Shown piece by piece: positions 30,556 to 39,342 of a stretch of 64,000 nt of DNA; position 1 is the stretch's first letter, and every line of letters starts with the position of its first letter. The notes below the pieces were generated by a model. It was not told the origin of the DNA, made no database searches, and saw only the letters and a program-made list of their open reading frames with translations. The stretch comes from Alphaproteobacteria bacterium HGW-Alphaproteobacteria-7 (GTDB lineage Bacteria > Pseudomonadota > Alphaproteobacteria > Sphingomonadales > Sphingomonadaceae): assembly GCA_002842735.1 (NCBI GenBank), contig PHEB01000005.1:1-64000 (forward strand), given 5' to 3'. The translations under genes were made by a program, and so were the position numbers.

Positions 30556-33273
30556 ATGACGACTGGCACGCGCCTGGCAGGGCTGCTGCTTCTGACTTCG
30601 TCGCTCACCTTTCCCGGCGTTCTTCACGCCCAAGCTGTTCCGGTAGAAACGGATCCCCCGGCGCAAGATGTGCTGGACGACCAGACCGGCAGTGATGACG
30701 AATACGAGCAACCCGACATTTCGGTTCCCGGTGGCGGCATCATTGTGACCGGGCGGCGCGGTCGCAATCCCGAACGGTCATCGACTCAGGTCTTGAACGT
30801 GCTGTCAGAAGCCGACATCGCCCGCACCGGCGCAGGCGATATTGCAGGTGCATTGGGCCGGGTCAGCGGCCTTTCCGTGGTGGGTGACGGTCGCGTGTTC
30901 GTGCGCGGCTTGGGCGATCGTTACTCGCTCGCGCTGCTCAACGGCTTGCCGCTGCCCAGCCCCGAACCGCTGAGCCGGGTGGTTCCGCTTGATATTTTTC
31001 CGACCGATGTGATTTCATCATCGCTGGTGCAGAAAACCTATTCAGCCAACTTCCCCGGAGAATTCGGCGGCGGGGTGATCAACCTCACCACCAAGGCGAT
31101 CCCGAGCGAGAATTTCCTCGACATCAGCATCGGTGCCAGCGGTGATACCGAAACGACCTTTGAAAACGGGCTGACCTATTTCGGTTCGCGCCTCGACACG
31201 TTTGGTTTCGATAATGGCAACCGCGACATCCCATCGAACTTGCAAGCCTTTTTCAATAGCGGTCTGCGGGTGGGCGATTTGTCGCGTGACGAAAGCGGGG
31301 CAATCGCCGGGCAGCTGTTTCCGCTCAATCTTGTGACCCTGCAGAAGAACAACCACCTGCCCGCCAATTTCAGTGCCAACCTTACCGGCGGCCTGTCATT
31401 CGAACTGGGCGGTGACACCTATCTTGGCGTGATCGCCACGGCGGGGATCAGCAACAAATGGCGCAACCGTTCGGTATTGAGCGAAGTTGGCAATGCCGAT
31501 CTGACGCAGATTTTCGAAACGTCGAACACCTTCATCACCGACAACAACATTCTGGTGAACGCCTTGCTGGGTTTCGGCCTTGATATTGGCGAACACACGA
31601 TCCGCTGGACCAATCTGTATATCCGCGACACGCTCAAGACCGCGCGGCTGGGCACCCGCACCAATGTCAATCTGGGCGATAGCGGGTTCGATTTTCAACG
31701 CCAGCAGACCGCGTGGTTCGAACGCCAGCTGATCGACACGCAGTTGGTGGCGGAGCTGGATTTCGGCAAGCTGGATGTTGACCTGCGCGGCGGCTTTGCC
31801 CGTTCCGAACGCGAGGCACCGTTCAATGCCGAGTTTGAATATGTCCGCACCAACAACCCCGGCGATCCGTTTGGCGATCAGTTCCTGGTTGATGTCGGCG
31901 GCCGGCTTGGCGACACCAACCGCGCTTCGGTTTCGTTCGATGATCTTAAAGAAGATCAGTATTTTGCCGGGATCGATCTGTCCTACGACCTGTTCGACAC
32001 GCTAACCGCGACCGTTGGCTATGCTTATACAGACACAGACCGCCGTTCATCCAGCCGCCAGTTTCTGCCGTTGATTTCGTGCGGGCCGATCTGCGATTTC
32101 CTGCCGCCCGAAGCCCAGCAGGACGCCATCACCGCGCTGGGCCTGCGGCGTCCGGGCGACATCATCAATGGGGCGACGCTGGCCGGTTTCAATGTTCAAT
32201 TGACCGAACAGACCCCCTTCCCGGTGTTCGACGCCGCGCTTGAGGTCAATGCCGGATATGGCCAGTTGCGCTGGGTGCCGACCGATACGATCACCGTTGA
32301 TGTGGGTGTGCGGTACGAAGACGCGACGCAAACCGTGGCATTGGATCAGACAGTCTTCATTGACCCGGTGGTGGGTGCCAACCCGACCAACATCGCCAAT
32401 GATTACTTCCTGCCCGGCGCAACCGTGACGTGGGAAGTGATCGACGATTTGCAGCTGCGCCTGTCGGCATCGAAAACCATCGCCCGCCCGCAATTCCGCG
32501 AGCTGGTTGAACAGACCTATTTCGACCCCGAATCAAACCGCCGGTTCCGCGGGAACCCGTTCCTGCAAGACAGCGAATTGATCAATCTGGAAGCGCGCGC
32601 CGAATATTACCTGGGCGGGCGCGACCGTGTCAGCCTGGCGGGGTTCTATAAGGAAATCGATAATCCGATCGAAAATTTCCTGATCAACGCCTCGGGCGAA
32701 TTGCTGACCAGTTTTGCCAACGCGCCCACGGCTGAACTCTACGGGGCAGAGCTTGACCTTGCCTATGGCATTCCGCTCGACAATTGGGGGGGCTTGCTCG
32801 AAACCAAGCAGTTCTTGGTTCTCGCCAATTACACCTACACCCAGTCCAGCATATCGGTGGCAGCGGGTGATATTGCCCCGGTGCCGGGCAATGTCGAGCA
32901 AGACGCAAGCCTGCTGTTCGACGATGGTTCGCCGCTGGTGGGCCAATCGGATCATGTCGCCAACCTGTCCTTCGGGATCGAGGATACCGACAAGGTGCAG
33001 CAGTTCACGGTGCTGTTCAATTATGCCAGCAAACGCGTGACACTGCGCGGCGGACCATTGCCTGACGTGGTGGAAAATCCCGGACTTACGGTTGATATGG
33101 TGGCGCGGTCAGAGGTCAAACTGGGCAGGTTGCCGCTGGAACTCAGCTTCAAGGTGAGCAACCTGTTTGGCCGCGACAATTTCGAATTCCAGAAACTCGA
33201 TGGCAACCGGATCGACATCAATACATTCGATGTCGGGACCGCGTTCAGCCTAGGGGTAAAAGCCAGTTTTTGA
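30556..33273 (+). CDS. TonB-dependent outer-membrane receptor
   Basis: About 905 residues. A signal peptide (MTTGTRLAGLLLLTSSLTFP, cleavage after LHAQA) is followed by an acidic spacer and the TonB-box-like GGGIIVTGRRG, a plug domain (~80-200; VRGLGDRYSLALLNGLPLPS, VFVRG) and a beta-barrel ending in FSLGVKASF with the required terminal Phe. The ATG at 30556 is favoured because AAGGGG lies about 9 bases upstream; an ATG six codons earlier (30538) is possible. With the upstream lipoprotein it resembles a two-component uptake system. The context (PHO-like boxes) suggests a phosphorus-containing substrate, but this is inference. Confidence 0.85.
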   Translation: MTTGTRLAGLLLLTSSLTFPGVLHAQAVPVETDPPAQDVLDDQTGSDDEYEQPDISVPGGGIIVTGRRGRNPERSSTQVLNVLSEADIARTGAGDIAGALGRVSGLSVVGDGRVFVRGLGDRYSLALLNGLPLPSPEPLSRVVPLDIFPTDVISSSLVQKTYSANFPGEFGGGVINLTTKAIPSENFLDISIGASGDTETTFENGLTYFGSRLDTFGFDNGNRDIPSNLQAFFNSGLRVGDLSRDESGAIAGQLFPLNLVTLQKNNHLPANFSANLTGGLSFELGGDTYLGVIATAGISNKWRNRSVLSEVGNADLTQIFETSNTFITDNNILVNALLGFGLDIGEHTIRWTNLYIRDTLKTARLGTRTNVNLGDSGFDFQRQQTAWFERQLIDTQLVAELDFGKLDVDLRGGFARSEREAPFNAEFEYVRTNNPGDPFGDQFLVDVGGRLGDTNRASVSFDDLKEDQYFAGIDLSYDLFDTLTATVGYAYTDTDRRSSSRQFLPLISCGPICDFLPPEAQQDAITALGLRRPGDIINGATLAGFNVQLTEQTPFPVFDAALEVNAGYGQLRWVPTDTITVDVGVRYEDATQTVALDQTVFIDPVVGANPTNIANDYFLPGATVTWEVIDDLQLRLSASKTIARPQFRELVEQTYFDPESNRRFRGNPFLQDSELINLEARAEYYLGGRDRVSLAGFYKEIDNPIENFLINASGELLTSFANAPTAELYGAELDLAYGIPLDNWGGLLETKQFLVLANYTYTQSSISVAAGDIAPVPGNVEQDASLLFDDGSPLVGQSDHVANLSFGIEDTDKVQQFTVLFNYASKRVTLRGGPLPDVVENPGLTVDMVARSEVKLGRLPLELSFKVSNLFGRDNFEFQKLDGNRIDINTFDVGTAFSLGVKASF

Positions 33274-33278
33274 TGATG

Positions 33279-33302
33279 GCCGCAGCGCCTCCGCGCTGCG
33301 GC
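33279..33302 (+). terminator. Strong GC hairpin after the TonB receptor gene
   Basis: GCCGCAGCGC (33279-33288) and GCGCTGCGGC (33293-33302) form a perfect 10-bp stem with a CTCC loop, 6 bp after the stop. No T-tract follows, so it may stabilise the mRNA end or work with Rho. The remaining 150 bp to 33455 hold further GC-rich dyads but no gene I can support. Confidence 0.55.
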
Positions 33303-33455
33303 GGCTCTCCCGCCAGGGGAAGAGATCAGGACGTTATCGGCGCGAAGCGCCGCAAGGGCGCCAAAGGACGCTGGCGCCCGCCCGCAGCGACGCGGCCCTC
33401 AGGCCGTGTGAGCGAGGATTTCGCGCGGCGGATGCCGTGCGGAAACAAATATTTA

Positions 33456-34130
33456 TCAACCTAAATCGAACACATATCCCAATGATCGCACGGTGCGCAG
33501 CGGGTTGCCGCCGCCAGCCGCCTTGATCGACCGCCGCAGCCGTCCGATCCACACATCGACGGTGCGTTCATCAATCGGCGGTTCGCGCTTGCCCAGTCCG
33601 TTGATCAGATCATCGCGGGTCAGCACGCGGTTGGGGTTTTCGGCGAAGAAGCGCAGCAACCGGAATTCATTGGGCCGCAGCACAATCGGCTCACCATCCC
33701 AGCGTGCCTGCAACGCCGCCATGTCGATGGTGAGCGCGCCCAGTTCAAACCGGCGGGTTGCGCTGCGTTCGCTGGCGCGTGATTGCAGCGCCAGCACCCG
33801 GTCAAGCACGGCGGTGCGGGTGAGCGGGCCGACAACATAATCATCCGCCCCTGCCCGCAAGGCGCGGCGGCGGTCTTCGGGATCATCTTCTTCCAGCACC
33901 ATCGTGACATGCGCGTCCGCGGTGCGCGGATCGGCGCGCAACCGGCGGCACATTTCGAGGCCCGCAAGGTCGGGCAGCACCCAGTCGATAAACGCCCACA
34001 TCGGCCCTTCAACCAGCCGCCGCGGGCCTTCTGGCCCCAGCCGGTCAAAGGTGAAACGGCGATGATCATGGACGAAATCCTCAAGGCTTTCGCCCAGCTC
34101 ATTCGTCAGAAAGATATTGACGACATCCAT
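33456..34130 (-). CDS. PhoB/OmpR-type response regulator with degenerate receiver domain
   Basis: 224-residue protein: receiver (~1-115) plus winged-helix DNA-binding domain (~130-224, with RPNEFRLLRFFAENPNRVLTR and ERTVDVWIGRLRRSIKAAGG, GYVFDLG). The phosphorylatable Asp is kept (FIDWVLPD, residue 49), but the acidic pair at the N terminus is absent (VNIFLTNELG), the switch Ser/Thr position is Leu (TMVLEED) and the invariant Lys is Gly (DDYVVGPLT). Such receivers usually work without phosphorylation. ATG at 34130; a TTG two codons earlier is less likely. No histidine kinase is adjacent. The protein is distinct from canonical PhoB but is a candidate regulator of the neighbouring PHO-like promoters. 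Confidence 0.85.
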   Translation of the reverse strand: MDVVNIFLTNELGESLEDFVHDHRRFTFDRLGPEGPRRLVEGPMWAFIDWVLPDLAGLEMCRRLRADPRTADAHVTMVLEEDDPEDRRRALRAGADDYVVGPLTRTAVLDRVLALQSRASERSATRRFELGALTIDMAALQARWDGEPIVLRPNEFRLLRFFAENPNRVLTRDDLINGLGKREPPIDERTVDVWIGRLRRSIKAAGGGNPLRTVRSLGYVFDLG

Positions 34131-34171
34131 GTTCAAACTGCCCCGGTTTATCGTCGGAGTGGCTGATCGAT

Positions 34172-34189
34172 GTGACGCGATTGTGACGG
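34172..34189 (-). promoter_or_regulatory. PHO-like box upstream of the response regulator
   Basis: On the minus strand 34189-34172 reads CCGTCAC-AATC-GCGTCAC, two PHO-type 7-mers with the correct 4-base spacer, 41 bp before the ATG at 34130. phoB genes are commonly autoregulated this way. The match is good but not perfect. Confidence 0.45.
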
Positions 34190-34304
34190 GATTGCAGCAA
34201 TGCGTAAGCGGGTGTCACATTAGGGCAGGCGAGCGCGAAAGTGGCAAGCGCGGGGCGAAGATTGCGGGAATGGCGCAAAACCGCCCAACAGCAACCATCC
34301 CCAT

Positions 34305-34386
34305 CGTCATCCCAGCGAAAGCTGGGATCTAGGGCGGCAAACATTGCCCAATAACGCTCTGGGCCCCAGCTTTCGCTGGGGTGACG
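34305..34386. repeat. Paired palindromic repeat element (REP/BIME-like)
   Basis: Two hairpins, TCCCAGCGAAAGCTGGGA (34310-34327) and CCCCAGCTTTCGCTGGGG (34364-34381), lie head-to-head with flanking GTCAT and GTGAC. The sequence type is a common dispersed repeat of alphaproteobacterial intergenic regions. It fills part of the 366-bp gap 34131-34496, which holds no gene I can support. Confidence 0.75.
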
Positions 34387-34414
34387 AGGAGGGCTTAAAG
34401 GCAGCACAACCCCG

Positions 34415-34489
34415 CCCCGCTCATGCTGAGCCTGTCGAAGCATCACAAGCGGGATCGCGCGTCCTTCGACATGCTCAGGACGAGCGGGG
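34415..34489. repeat. Inverted repeat element with 26-bp arms
   Basis: Arms 34415-34440 and 34464-34489 match in 23 of 26 positions (cores TGAGCCTGTCGAAG and CTTCGACATGCTCA), separated by 23 bp. This CTTCGACA...CTCAGGACGAGC dyad is a widespread intergenic repeat in proteobacteria. It lies just past the ferredoxin reductase stop and could act as a transcript-end hairpin. Confidence 0.75.
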
Positions 34490-34496
34490 TTTGCAC

Positions 34497-35312
34497 TTAC
34501 CCCACAAACGCCCGCTCGATCACGAACTGCCCCGGCATCGAATTGCTGCCTTCGGTAAAGCCGCGCGCTTCCAGATCGGCGGCGTGATCCTTGATCATCG
34601 CCATCGACCCGCACAGCATCACGCGGTCTTCATCGGGCACGAACCGCTGTGGGCCTTTGGACTGTTCGAACAACCGCCCATCATCGATCAACGCCTGAAT
34701 CCGGCCCTGCGTGCGGAACGGTTCGCGGGTCACGGTGGGGACGTAGATCATCCGCGCGCGGTCTTCATCCTCAAGCAGCGGATCGCCTTCGAGCTTCGAT
34801 TCCAGCAGGTCGTGATAGGCCAGTTCGTTTACCTGGCGCACCGAATGCACGACGATCACTTCCTCGAACATCGCGTAAACTTCGGGATCGCGCACCAGGC
34901 TCATGAACGGGGCGAGGCCGGTGCCGGTCGACAGCATGAACAACCGCTTGCCCGGCAGCAGCGCGTCGGTCACCAGCGTGCCGGTCGGCTTTTTGCCGAG
35001 GTAGATCGGATCGCCAACCTTGATGTGCTGCAAGCGCGATGTCAGCGGGCCGTCCTGCACCTTGATCGACAGGAACTCCAGTTCCTCGGCATAGCTGGGG
35101 CTGGCAACCGAATAGGCGCGCAGCAGCGGTTTGCCATTATCGCCCGGCAGCCCGATCATCACGAACTCACCCGACCGGAAGCGGAAGGACGCTGGCCGCG
35201 TCATCTTCAGCGTAAACAGCGAATCGGTCCAGTGATGGACATATGTGATGGTTTCGATCGAGAGCGCCGCGCTTTCGGTGAACTGGTCGCGGTCGATGAT
35301 GGGCTGGTTCAA
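34497..35312 (-). CDS. fpr: Ferredoxin--NADP+ reductase
   Basis: About 271 residues; a cytoplasmic FAD enzyme moving electrons between NADPH and ferredoxin/flavodoxin. Conserved features are ETITYVHHWTDSLFTLKMTR, the FAD-binding PLLRAYSVASPSY (RxYS), the pyrophosphate segment FLSIKVQDGPLTSRLQ, the NADPH-binding MLSTGTGLAPFMS, and VMLCGSMAMIKD; the C terminus ends FVIERAFVG. There is no ATG at the N terminus; the TTG at 35312, giving MNQPIIDRDQF, fits homologue starts best. It lies 130 bp downstream of fbpA on the same strand and may supply reductant for iron assimilation or oxidative stress defence. Confidence 0.88.
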   Translation of the reverse strand: MNQPIIDRDQFTESAALSIETITYVHHWTDSLFTLKMTRPASFRFRSGEFVMIGLPGDNGKPLLRAYSVASPSYAEELEFLSIKVQDGPLTSRLQHIKVGDPIYLGKKPTGTLVTDALLPGKRLFMLSTGTGLAPFMSLVRDPEVYAMFEEVIVVHSVRQVNELAYHDLLESKLEGDPLLEDEDRARMIYVPTVTREPFRTQGRIQALIDDGRLFEQSKGPQRFVPDEDRVMLCGSMAMIKDHAADLEARGFTEGSNSMPGQFVIERAFVG

Positions 35313-35441
35313 AACGGGTCTCAAATACAGGTCAGCGCCGCACAGCACGCGGCCGGAATAGGCGCGCAAATGGACGACAAGCGCGGCGTCTTCAAGACAG
35401 TTTAGCGATAAGGGCTAAAAGCGGGCCTTGATCGAACGCAA

Positions 35442-36485
35442 TCAATTCCAGCCTGCGCGGTCGAACAACTTCACCGCCTCGGCCTGATTGCGCCCGATTT
35501 CCGCGGCGTTGAGCGTGTCCGGTTTGAACGACCCCAGCTTTTCTACCGCCGAATTGGCCTTGAGACCGATGGCGGCGGGGTATTCATTATTGCCATCGGC
35601 AAAATACCGCTGCGCGCTTTCCGACGTGAGGTATTCGAGGAACTTCACCGCGTTTTCGCGATTGGGCGCGTGTTTCACCACACCGGCACCGCTGATATTG
35701 ACGTGGGTTCCGGCGCCATCCTGGTCGGGGAAAATCACGCCGATCTGATCGAAAATCGCCTTTTGCGCCGCATCGCCCCCGGCAAACCGCGCGAGGTAAT
35801 AGGTGTTGACCAGCGAGATGCGGCACTGCCCTGCGGCGACCGCTTCGATCATTGCCGTGTCATTGCCCTGCGGTGCCTGCTTGAAATTGGCGACCACGCC
35901 CTTGGCCCATGTCTCCGCCTGGTCAGCGCCCTTGTGGGCAACGATGCTCGACATCAGCGAGATGTTGTAGATGTTTGACGATGACCGCATGCAGATGTCG
36001 CCCTTGAACGCCGGATTGGCGAGATCGGCGTAAGTGGTGAGGCCTGCGAGTTTGCCCGCCGCCTTGTTGTAAATGATGATCCGCGCGCGGGTCGACAGGC
36101 CGAACCACAGCCCGTCGGGGTGGCGCAGGTGTGCAGGCAGGCGTTCGGTCAGCACGGCCGATTCGACCGGAGCGAGCACGCCCGCTTCCTCGGCCCGCCA
36201 CAACCGCCCCGCATCAACCGTGATGAGGATGTCGGCGGGGCTGAATTCGCCTTCGGACCGGATGCGTTCGATCAGCGCATCGGCATCGGCCTCGATCCGG
36301 TTGACCTTGATCCCGGTCTGCTTGGTGAAATCATCATACAGCGCCAGATCGGTATCGTAATGGCGCGAGGAATAGAGGTTTACCTCACCATTATCCGCCA
36401 CCGGCGCGCTGCTTTCGGTTTCGGCGCAGGCAGACAGCCCGGCGATGCTGACGCAGGCAATGGCGGACAGGAGCAGTTTCTTCAT
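35442..36485 (-). CDS. fbpA: Ferric-iron-binding lipoprotein of an ABC transporter
   Basis: 347-residue solute-binding protein of the FbpA/FutA/AfuA type. Its signal sequence has a lipobox-like LSAC (Cys near residue 20), followed by GEVNLYSSRHYDTDLALYDDF, where an early Tyr contributes to iron binding. The Tyr pair in LVNTYYLARFAGG near residue 228 supplies the other ligands. It delivers Fe3+ to FbpB/FbpC. A Fur-like operator lies 16-41 bp before the ATG at 36485, so it has its own promoter downstream of fbpC. Confidence 0.9.
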   Translation of the reverse strand: MKKLLLSAIACVSIAGLSACAETESSAPVADNGEVNLYSSRHYDTDLALYDDFTKQTGIKVNRIEADADALIERIRSEGEFSPADILITVDAGRLWRAEEAGVLAPVESAVLTERLPAHLRHPDGLWFGLSTRARIIIYNKAAGKLAGLTTYADLANPAFKGDICMRSSSNIYNISLMSSIVAHKGADQAETWAKGVVANFKQAPQGNDTAMIEAVAAGQCRISLVNTYYLARFAGGDAAQKAIFDQIGVIFPDQDGAGTHVNISGAGVVKHAPNRENAVKFLEYLTSESAQRYFADGNNEYPAAIGLKANSAVEKLGSFKPDTLNAAEIGRNQAEAVKLFDRAGWN

Positions 36486-36500
36486 GGTGAATGGCTTTCG

Positions 36501-36526
36501 ATTGCAAGTTGCGAATGACTTGCAAT
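36501..36526 (-). promoter_or_regulatory. Fur-like iron box upstream of fbpA
   Basis: ATTGCAAGT (36501-36509) and ACTTGCAAT (36518-36526) are perfect 9-bp inverted arms. On the minus strand the overlapping TTGCAAGTCATTCGCAA (36525-36509) fits the TGCAA-N-TNATT-N-GCA form described for alphaproteobacterial Fur sites. It is positioned to repress fbpA when iron is sufficient. Confidence 0.6.
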
Positions 36527-36548
36527 ATAAACTTGGTCAAGGCAAGGC

Positions 36549-37568
36549 CTAATTCTGCTTGAAGGCACGCACGCTTTCCGGCTGCGGCACCGCGCGATAG
36601 GTCTCACCGGGGTTGACCGGGGCGGTGGTTTCCACCGTGATTGGCGCGCCGCCTGCCCCGCTCAGCAATACCCGTGTGACCGGCCCCAAAAGGTGCACAT
36701 CGCGCACCGAGCAGCCTGCGCTGTCCGCCACCAGTTCCAGCCGATCCGCCTGCACCAGCAGATCGACCGCACCCGCATCGGGCACCGCGCCCAGCACGCA
36801 TTCCAGCGGCCACGGCCCGAACGCGGTGATAAGGCTGTCCCCCTGCCGCTCACCCGCGATCACCTGCGCCCCGCTGAAAATCGCGCCAACCGCTGCGGTT
36901 TGCGGCGCATGGTGGAGACCGCGGGGCGTGCCGAATTGCACGATGCGCCCGGCCTCCATCACCGCGATGTGATCGGCAATATCCAGCGCCTCTGCCGGGT
37001 CATGCGTTACCAGCACCACCGTCGCCCCCGCCTCGCGCAGCAGGATGCGGCAATCACGGCGCAGCTTGCGGCGCAGCACGATATCGACGCTGGCGAAGGG
37101 TTCATCCATCAACAACACCCGCGGCCTGGGCGCCATCGCGCGGGCGAGCGCGGCGCGTTGTTGCTGCCCGCCCGAAAGTTCATGCGGATAACGCGCGCCC
37201 ATGCCCGCCAGCCCGACGCTGGCGAGCCAGCCTTCCGCCTCCCCTCGCCGCGCGCGCGGCATGCCAAAGCCGACATTCGCGGCGATGGTCATATGTGGGA
37301 ACAGCGCGCCATCCTGAAACACCAGCCCCACGGGCCGCGCTTCGGGCGGGGGGCTATGCTGGGCATCGGCCAGCACCTCGCCGCCCAGCATGATGCTGCC
37401 GCGCTGCACCGTCAGCAATCCGGCGGCAAGGCCAAGCAGTGTTGACTTCCCGCAACCTGACGCGCCAAGCAGGCAGGTGATCTCTCCCGTCGGCGCGGAA
37501 AAACTGATGTCCTCCAGCGCCCGCACCTGACCGTAAGCATGGGCAATATGTCGAAATTCAAGGCTCAA
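36549..37568 (-). CDS. fbpC: Ferric-iron ABC transporter ATPase
   Basis: 339-residue ATPase: Walker A LLGASGCGKSTLLGLAAG, Q-loop GLVFQDGALFPHMT, signature HELSGGQQQRAALARAMA, Walker B RVLLMDEPFASVD and His-loop LVTHDPAEALDIAD. A C-terminal TOBE-type domain (~230-339) contains the regulatory iron/OB region seen in FbpC. The start is TTG at 37568, with AGGATC upstream; no ATG is available. It is divergent from the permease gene fbpB with only 47 bp between, and lies upstream of fbpA on the same strand. Confidence 0.9.
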   Translation of the reverse strand: MSLEFRHIAHAYGQVRALEDISFSAPTGEITCLLGASGCGKSTLLGLAAGLLTVQRGSIMLGGEVLADAQHSPPPEARPVGLVFQDGALFPHMTIAANVGFGMPRARRGEAEGWLASVGLAGMGARYPHELSGGQQQRAALARAMAPRPRVLLMDEPFASVDIVLRRKLRRDCRILLREAGATVVLVTHDPAEALDIADHIAVMEAGRIVQFGTPRGLHHAPQTAAVGAIFSGAQVIAGERQGDSLITAFGPWPLECVLGAVPDAGAVDLLVQADRLELVADSAGCSVRDVHLLGPVTRVLLSGAGGAPITVETTAPVNPGETYRAVPQPESVRAFKQN

Positions 37569-37615
37569 TGGCTGATCCTGCCCCTGGGTTGTAAAGCGGG
37601 CCTTGGGGGTTCCCG

Positions 37616-39292
37616 GTGAGCCGCCTTAGGCAATTTGCGGGAGTCGGCGCAAGCGGGGCCGGTTGGAACGCCAGCTGGACTTGGGCCGCGCTCGCACTTG
37701 CTGCGCTGGCGGGGCTGCCGATTGCCGCGATTCTGTGGGCAGCGCTGGCAGGCACCGATACCGGGCCAAGCGGGACGATTGCCGACCTCGCCGCGACCGT
37801 GCTGCCAAACTACATCGCCAACACCGCATTGCTGATGGCGCTGGCGGGCGCGTTTGCCGCTGTTACCGGCACTGGCTGTGCGTGGCTGGTGGCCGCAACC
37901 GCCTTCCCGGGCCGCAGGGTGCTCGGCTGGGCATTGGTGCTGCCGCTGGCGGTGCCGGCCTATATCGCGGCCTATATCTATGCCGACCTGCTCGATTATT
38001 CCGGGCCGGTGCAGGCGGGATTGCGCGGGCTGACCGGCTGGGGGCCGCAGGACTATGGCTTCCCCGATATCCGGTCGCTGGGCGGGGGGGCATTTGTTCT
38101 GGGGATTGTGCTTTACCCCTACGTCTATCTGCTCGCCCGAACCGCCTTTGCCACACAAAGCCTCAGCCAGTTCCGCGCCGCGCGCAGTCTTGGCGCTGCG
38201 CCTGCCACTGCGTTCTGGCGCGTCGCCCTGCCCGCCGCGCGCCCGGCCATCGCAGGCGGGCTGGCGCTGGTTCTGATGGAGGTGCTGGCCGATTTTGGCG
38301 TGGCCGAATATTTCGCCATCCCCACCTTCAGCACCGGGATTTTCCGCAGCTGGCTGGCGATGGGGGACAAACAGGCCGCGCTCAAACTCGCCGCGGTCAT
38401 GCTGTTATTCGTGATCGCGCTGATCGCTTTGGAGGCTGCCACCCGGCGCGGACGCAGCGATAGCCGCGACGGGCTGGCCGCGCGCGGCGGGGCAGAGCCG
38501 CTGGTGGCACTGTCCCCGCTGGGCAAGGCACTGGCGCTGATCGCCTGCCTCACCCCGGTGCTGCTGGGGTTTGTCCTGCCCGCCGGATACCTCGCCGCGC
38601 TGGCGCTGAGTGATGTGGCACAAGGCGCGGCGGGCGATCTTGCCACCTATGCGCGCGGCAGCCTGTGGCTGGGGCTGGCGGCGGCGAGCGTGTGTCTGGT
38701 CGCCGCGCTGCTGCTCGCCTTTGCGCGGGCGCGATCACCCTCGCCGCTGACCGCGGGCGCGATCCGGCTGGCGACGCTGGGCTATGCGCTGCCGGGAGCC
38801 TTGCTCGCGGTCGGCCTGCTCGCGCCGCTGGGTGCCTTCGACCAGAGCCTCACCCGGTTCGCCCGCGATACGTTTGGCTGGAGCGGTGGATTATTGTTGA
38901 CCGGCACCAGCGCGATTTTGATCTACGCCCTGTCGGTGCGGTTCCTGACCGTCGCCTACAATACCGTCAGCGGCGGGCTGGCGCGCATCCCGCCCAGCCT
39001 TGATGCCGCCGCGCGCAGCCTTGGTGCCCGGCCCGCCCGCGTGCTGGCGCGCATCTATGCGCCCTTGCTTGCCCCCAGCCTTACGGGCGCGGCGGCACTG
39101 GTGTTCATCGATACCTTGCGCGAATTGCCTGCCACGCTGATCCTGCGGCCCTTCAACCTGGAAACGCTGGCGACCCGCACCTATCGCCTCGCCAGCGATG
39201 AACGGCTGATCGAGGCATCTATCCCGGCGCTTATCCTGCTGGGGGTAGGCCTGTTGCCAGTGCTATTGCTGAACCGATTGTCGCGGCGTTGA
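37616..39292 (+). CDS. fbpB: Ferric-iron ABC transporter permease (double-domain)
   Basis: 558-residue inner-membrane permease with two fused permease modules (about 12 hydrophobic segments), as in FbpB/AfuB. Two EAA-like loops are visible: QFRAARSLGAAPATAFWRVA in the first half and SLDAAARSLGARPARVLARI in the second, which contact the ATPase. GTG start at 37616. It is transcribed opposite to fbpC and fbpA, an arrangement that requires coordinated divergent control; I see no Fur box in the 47-bp gap. Confidence 0.9.
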   Translation: MSRLRQFAGVGASGAGWNASWTWAALALAALAGLPIAAILWAALAGTDTGPSGTIADLAATVLPNYIANTALLMALAGAFAAVTGTGCAWLVAATAFPGRRVLGWALVLPLAVPAYIAAYIYADLLDYSGPVQAGLRGLTGWGPQDYGFPDIRSLGGGAFVLGIVLYPYVYLLARTAFATQSLSQFRAARSLGAAPATAFWRVALPAARPAIAGGLALVLMEVLADFGVAEYFAIPTFSTGIFRSWLAMGDKQAALKLAAVMLLFVIALIALEAATRRGRSDSRDGLAARGGAEPLVALSPLGKALALIACLTPVLLGFVLPAGYLAALALSDVAQGAAGDLATYARGSLWLGLAAASVCLVAALLLAFARARSPSPLTAGAIRLATLGYALPGALLAVGLLAPLGAFDQSLTRFARDTFGWSGGLLLTGTSAILIYALSVRFLTVAYNTVSGGLARIPPSLDAAARSLGARPARVLARIYAPLLAPSLTGAAALVFIDTLRELPATLILRPFNLETLATRTYRLASDERLIEASIPALILLGVGLLPVLLLNRLSRR

Positions 39293-39342
39293 ATGCCAAA
39301 TGCAGGCGAACAACCCGGCAGCGCGGTGTCCAATGAAGCGTT

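Noticed and set aside
33270-33464. A small Arg/Gly/Pro-rich gene after the TonB receptor
   Set aside because: It overlaps a strong hairpin, has no ribosome binding site, and its composition is that of random GC-rich DNA.
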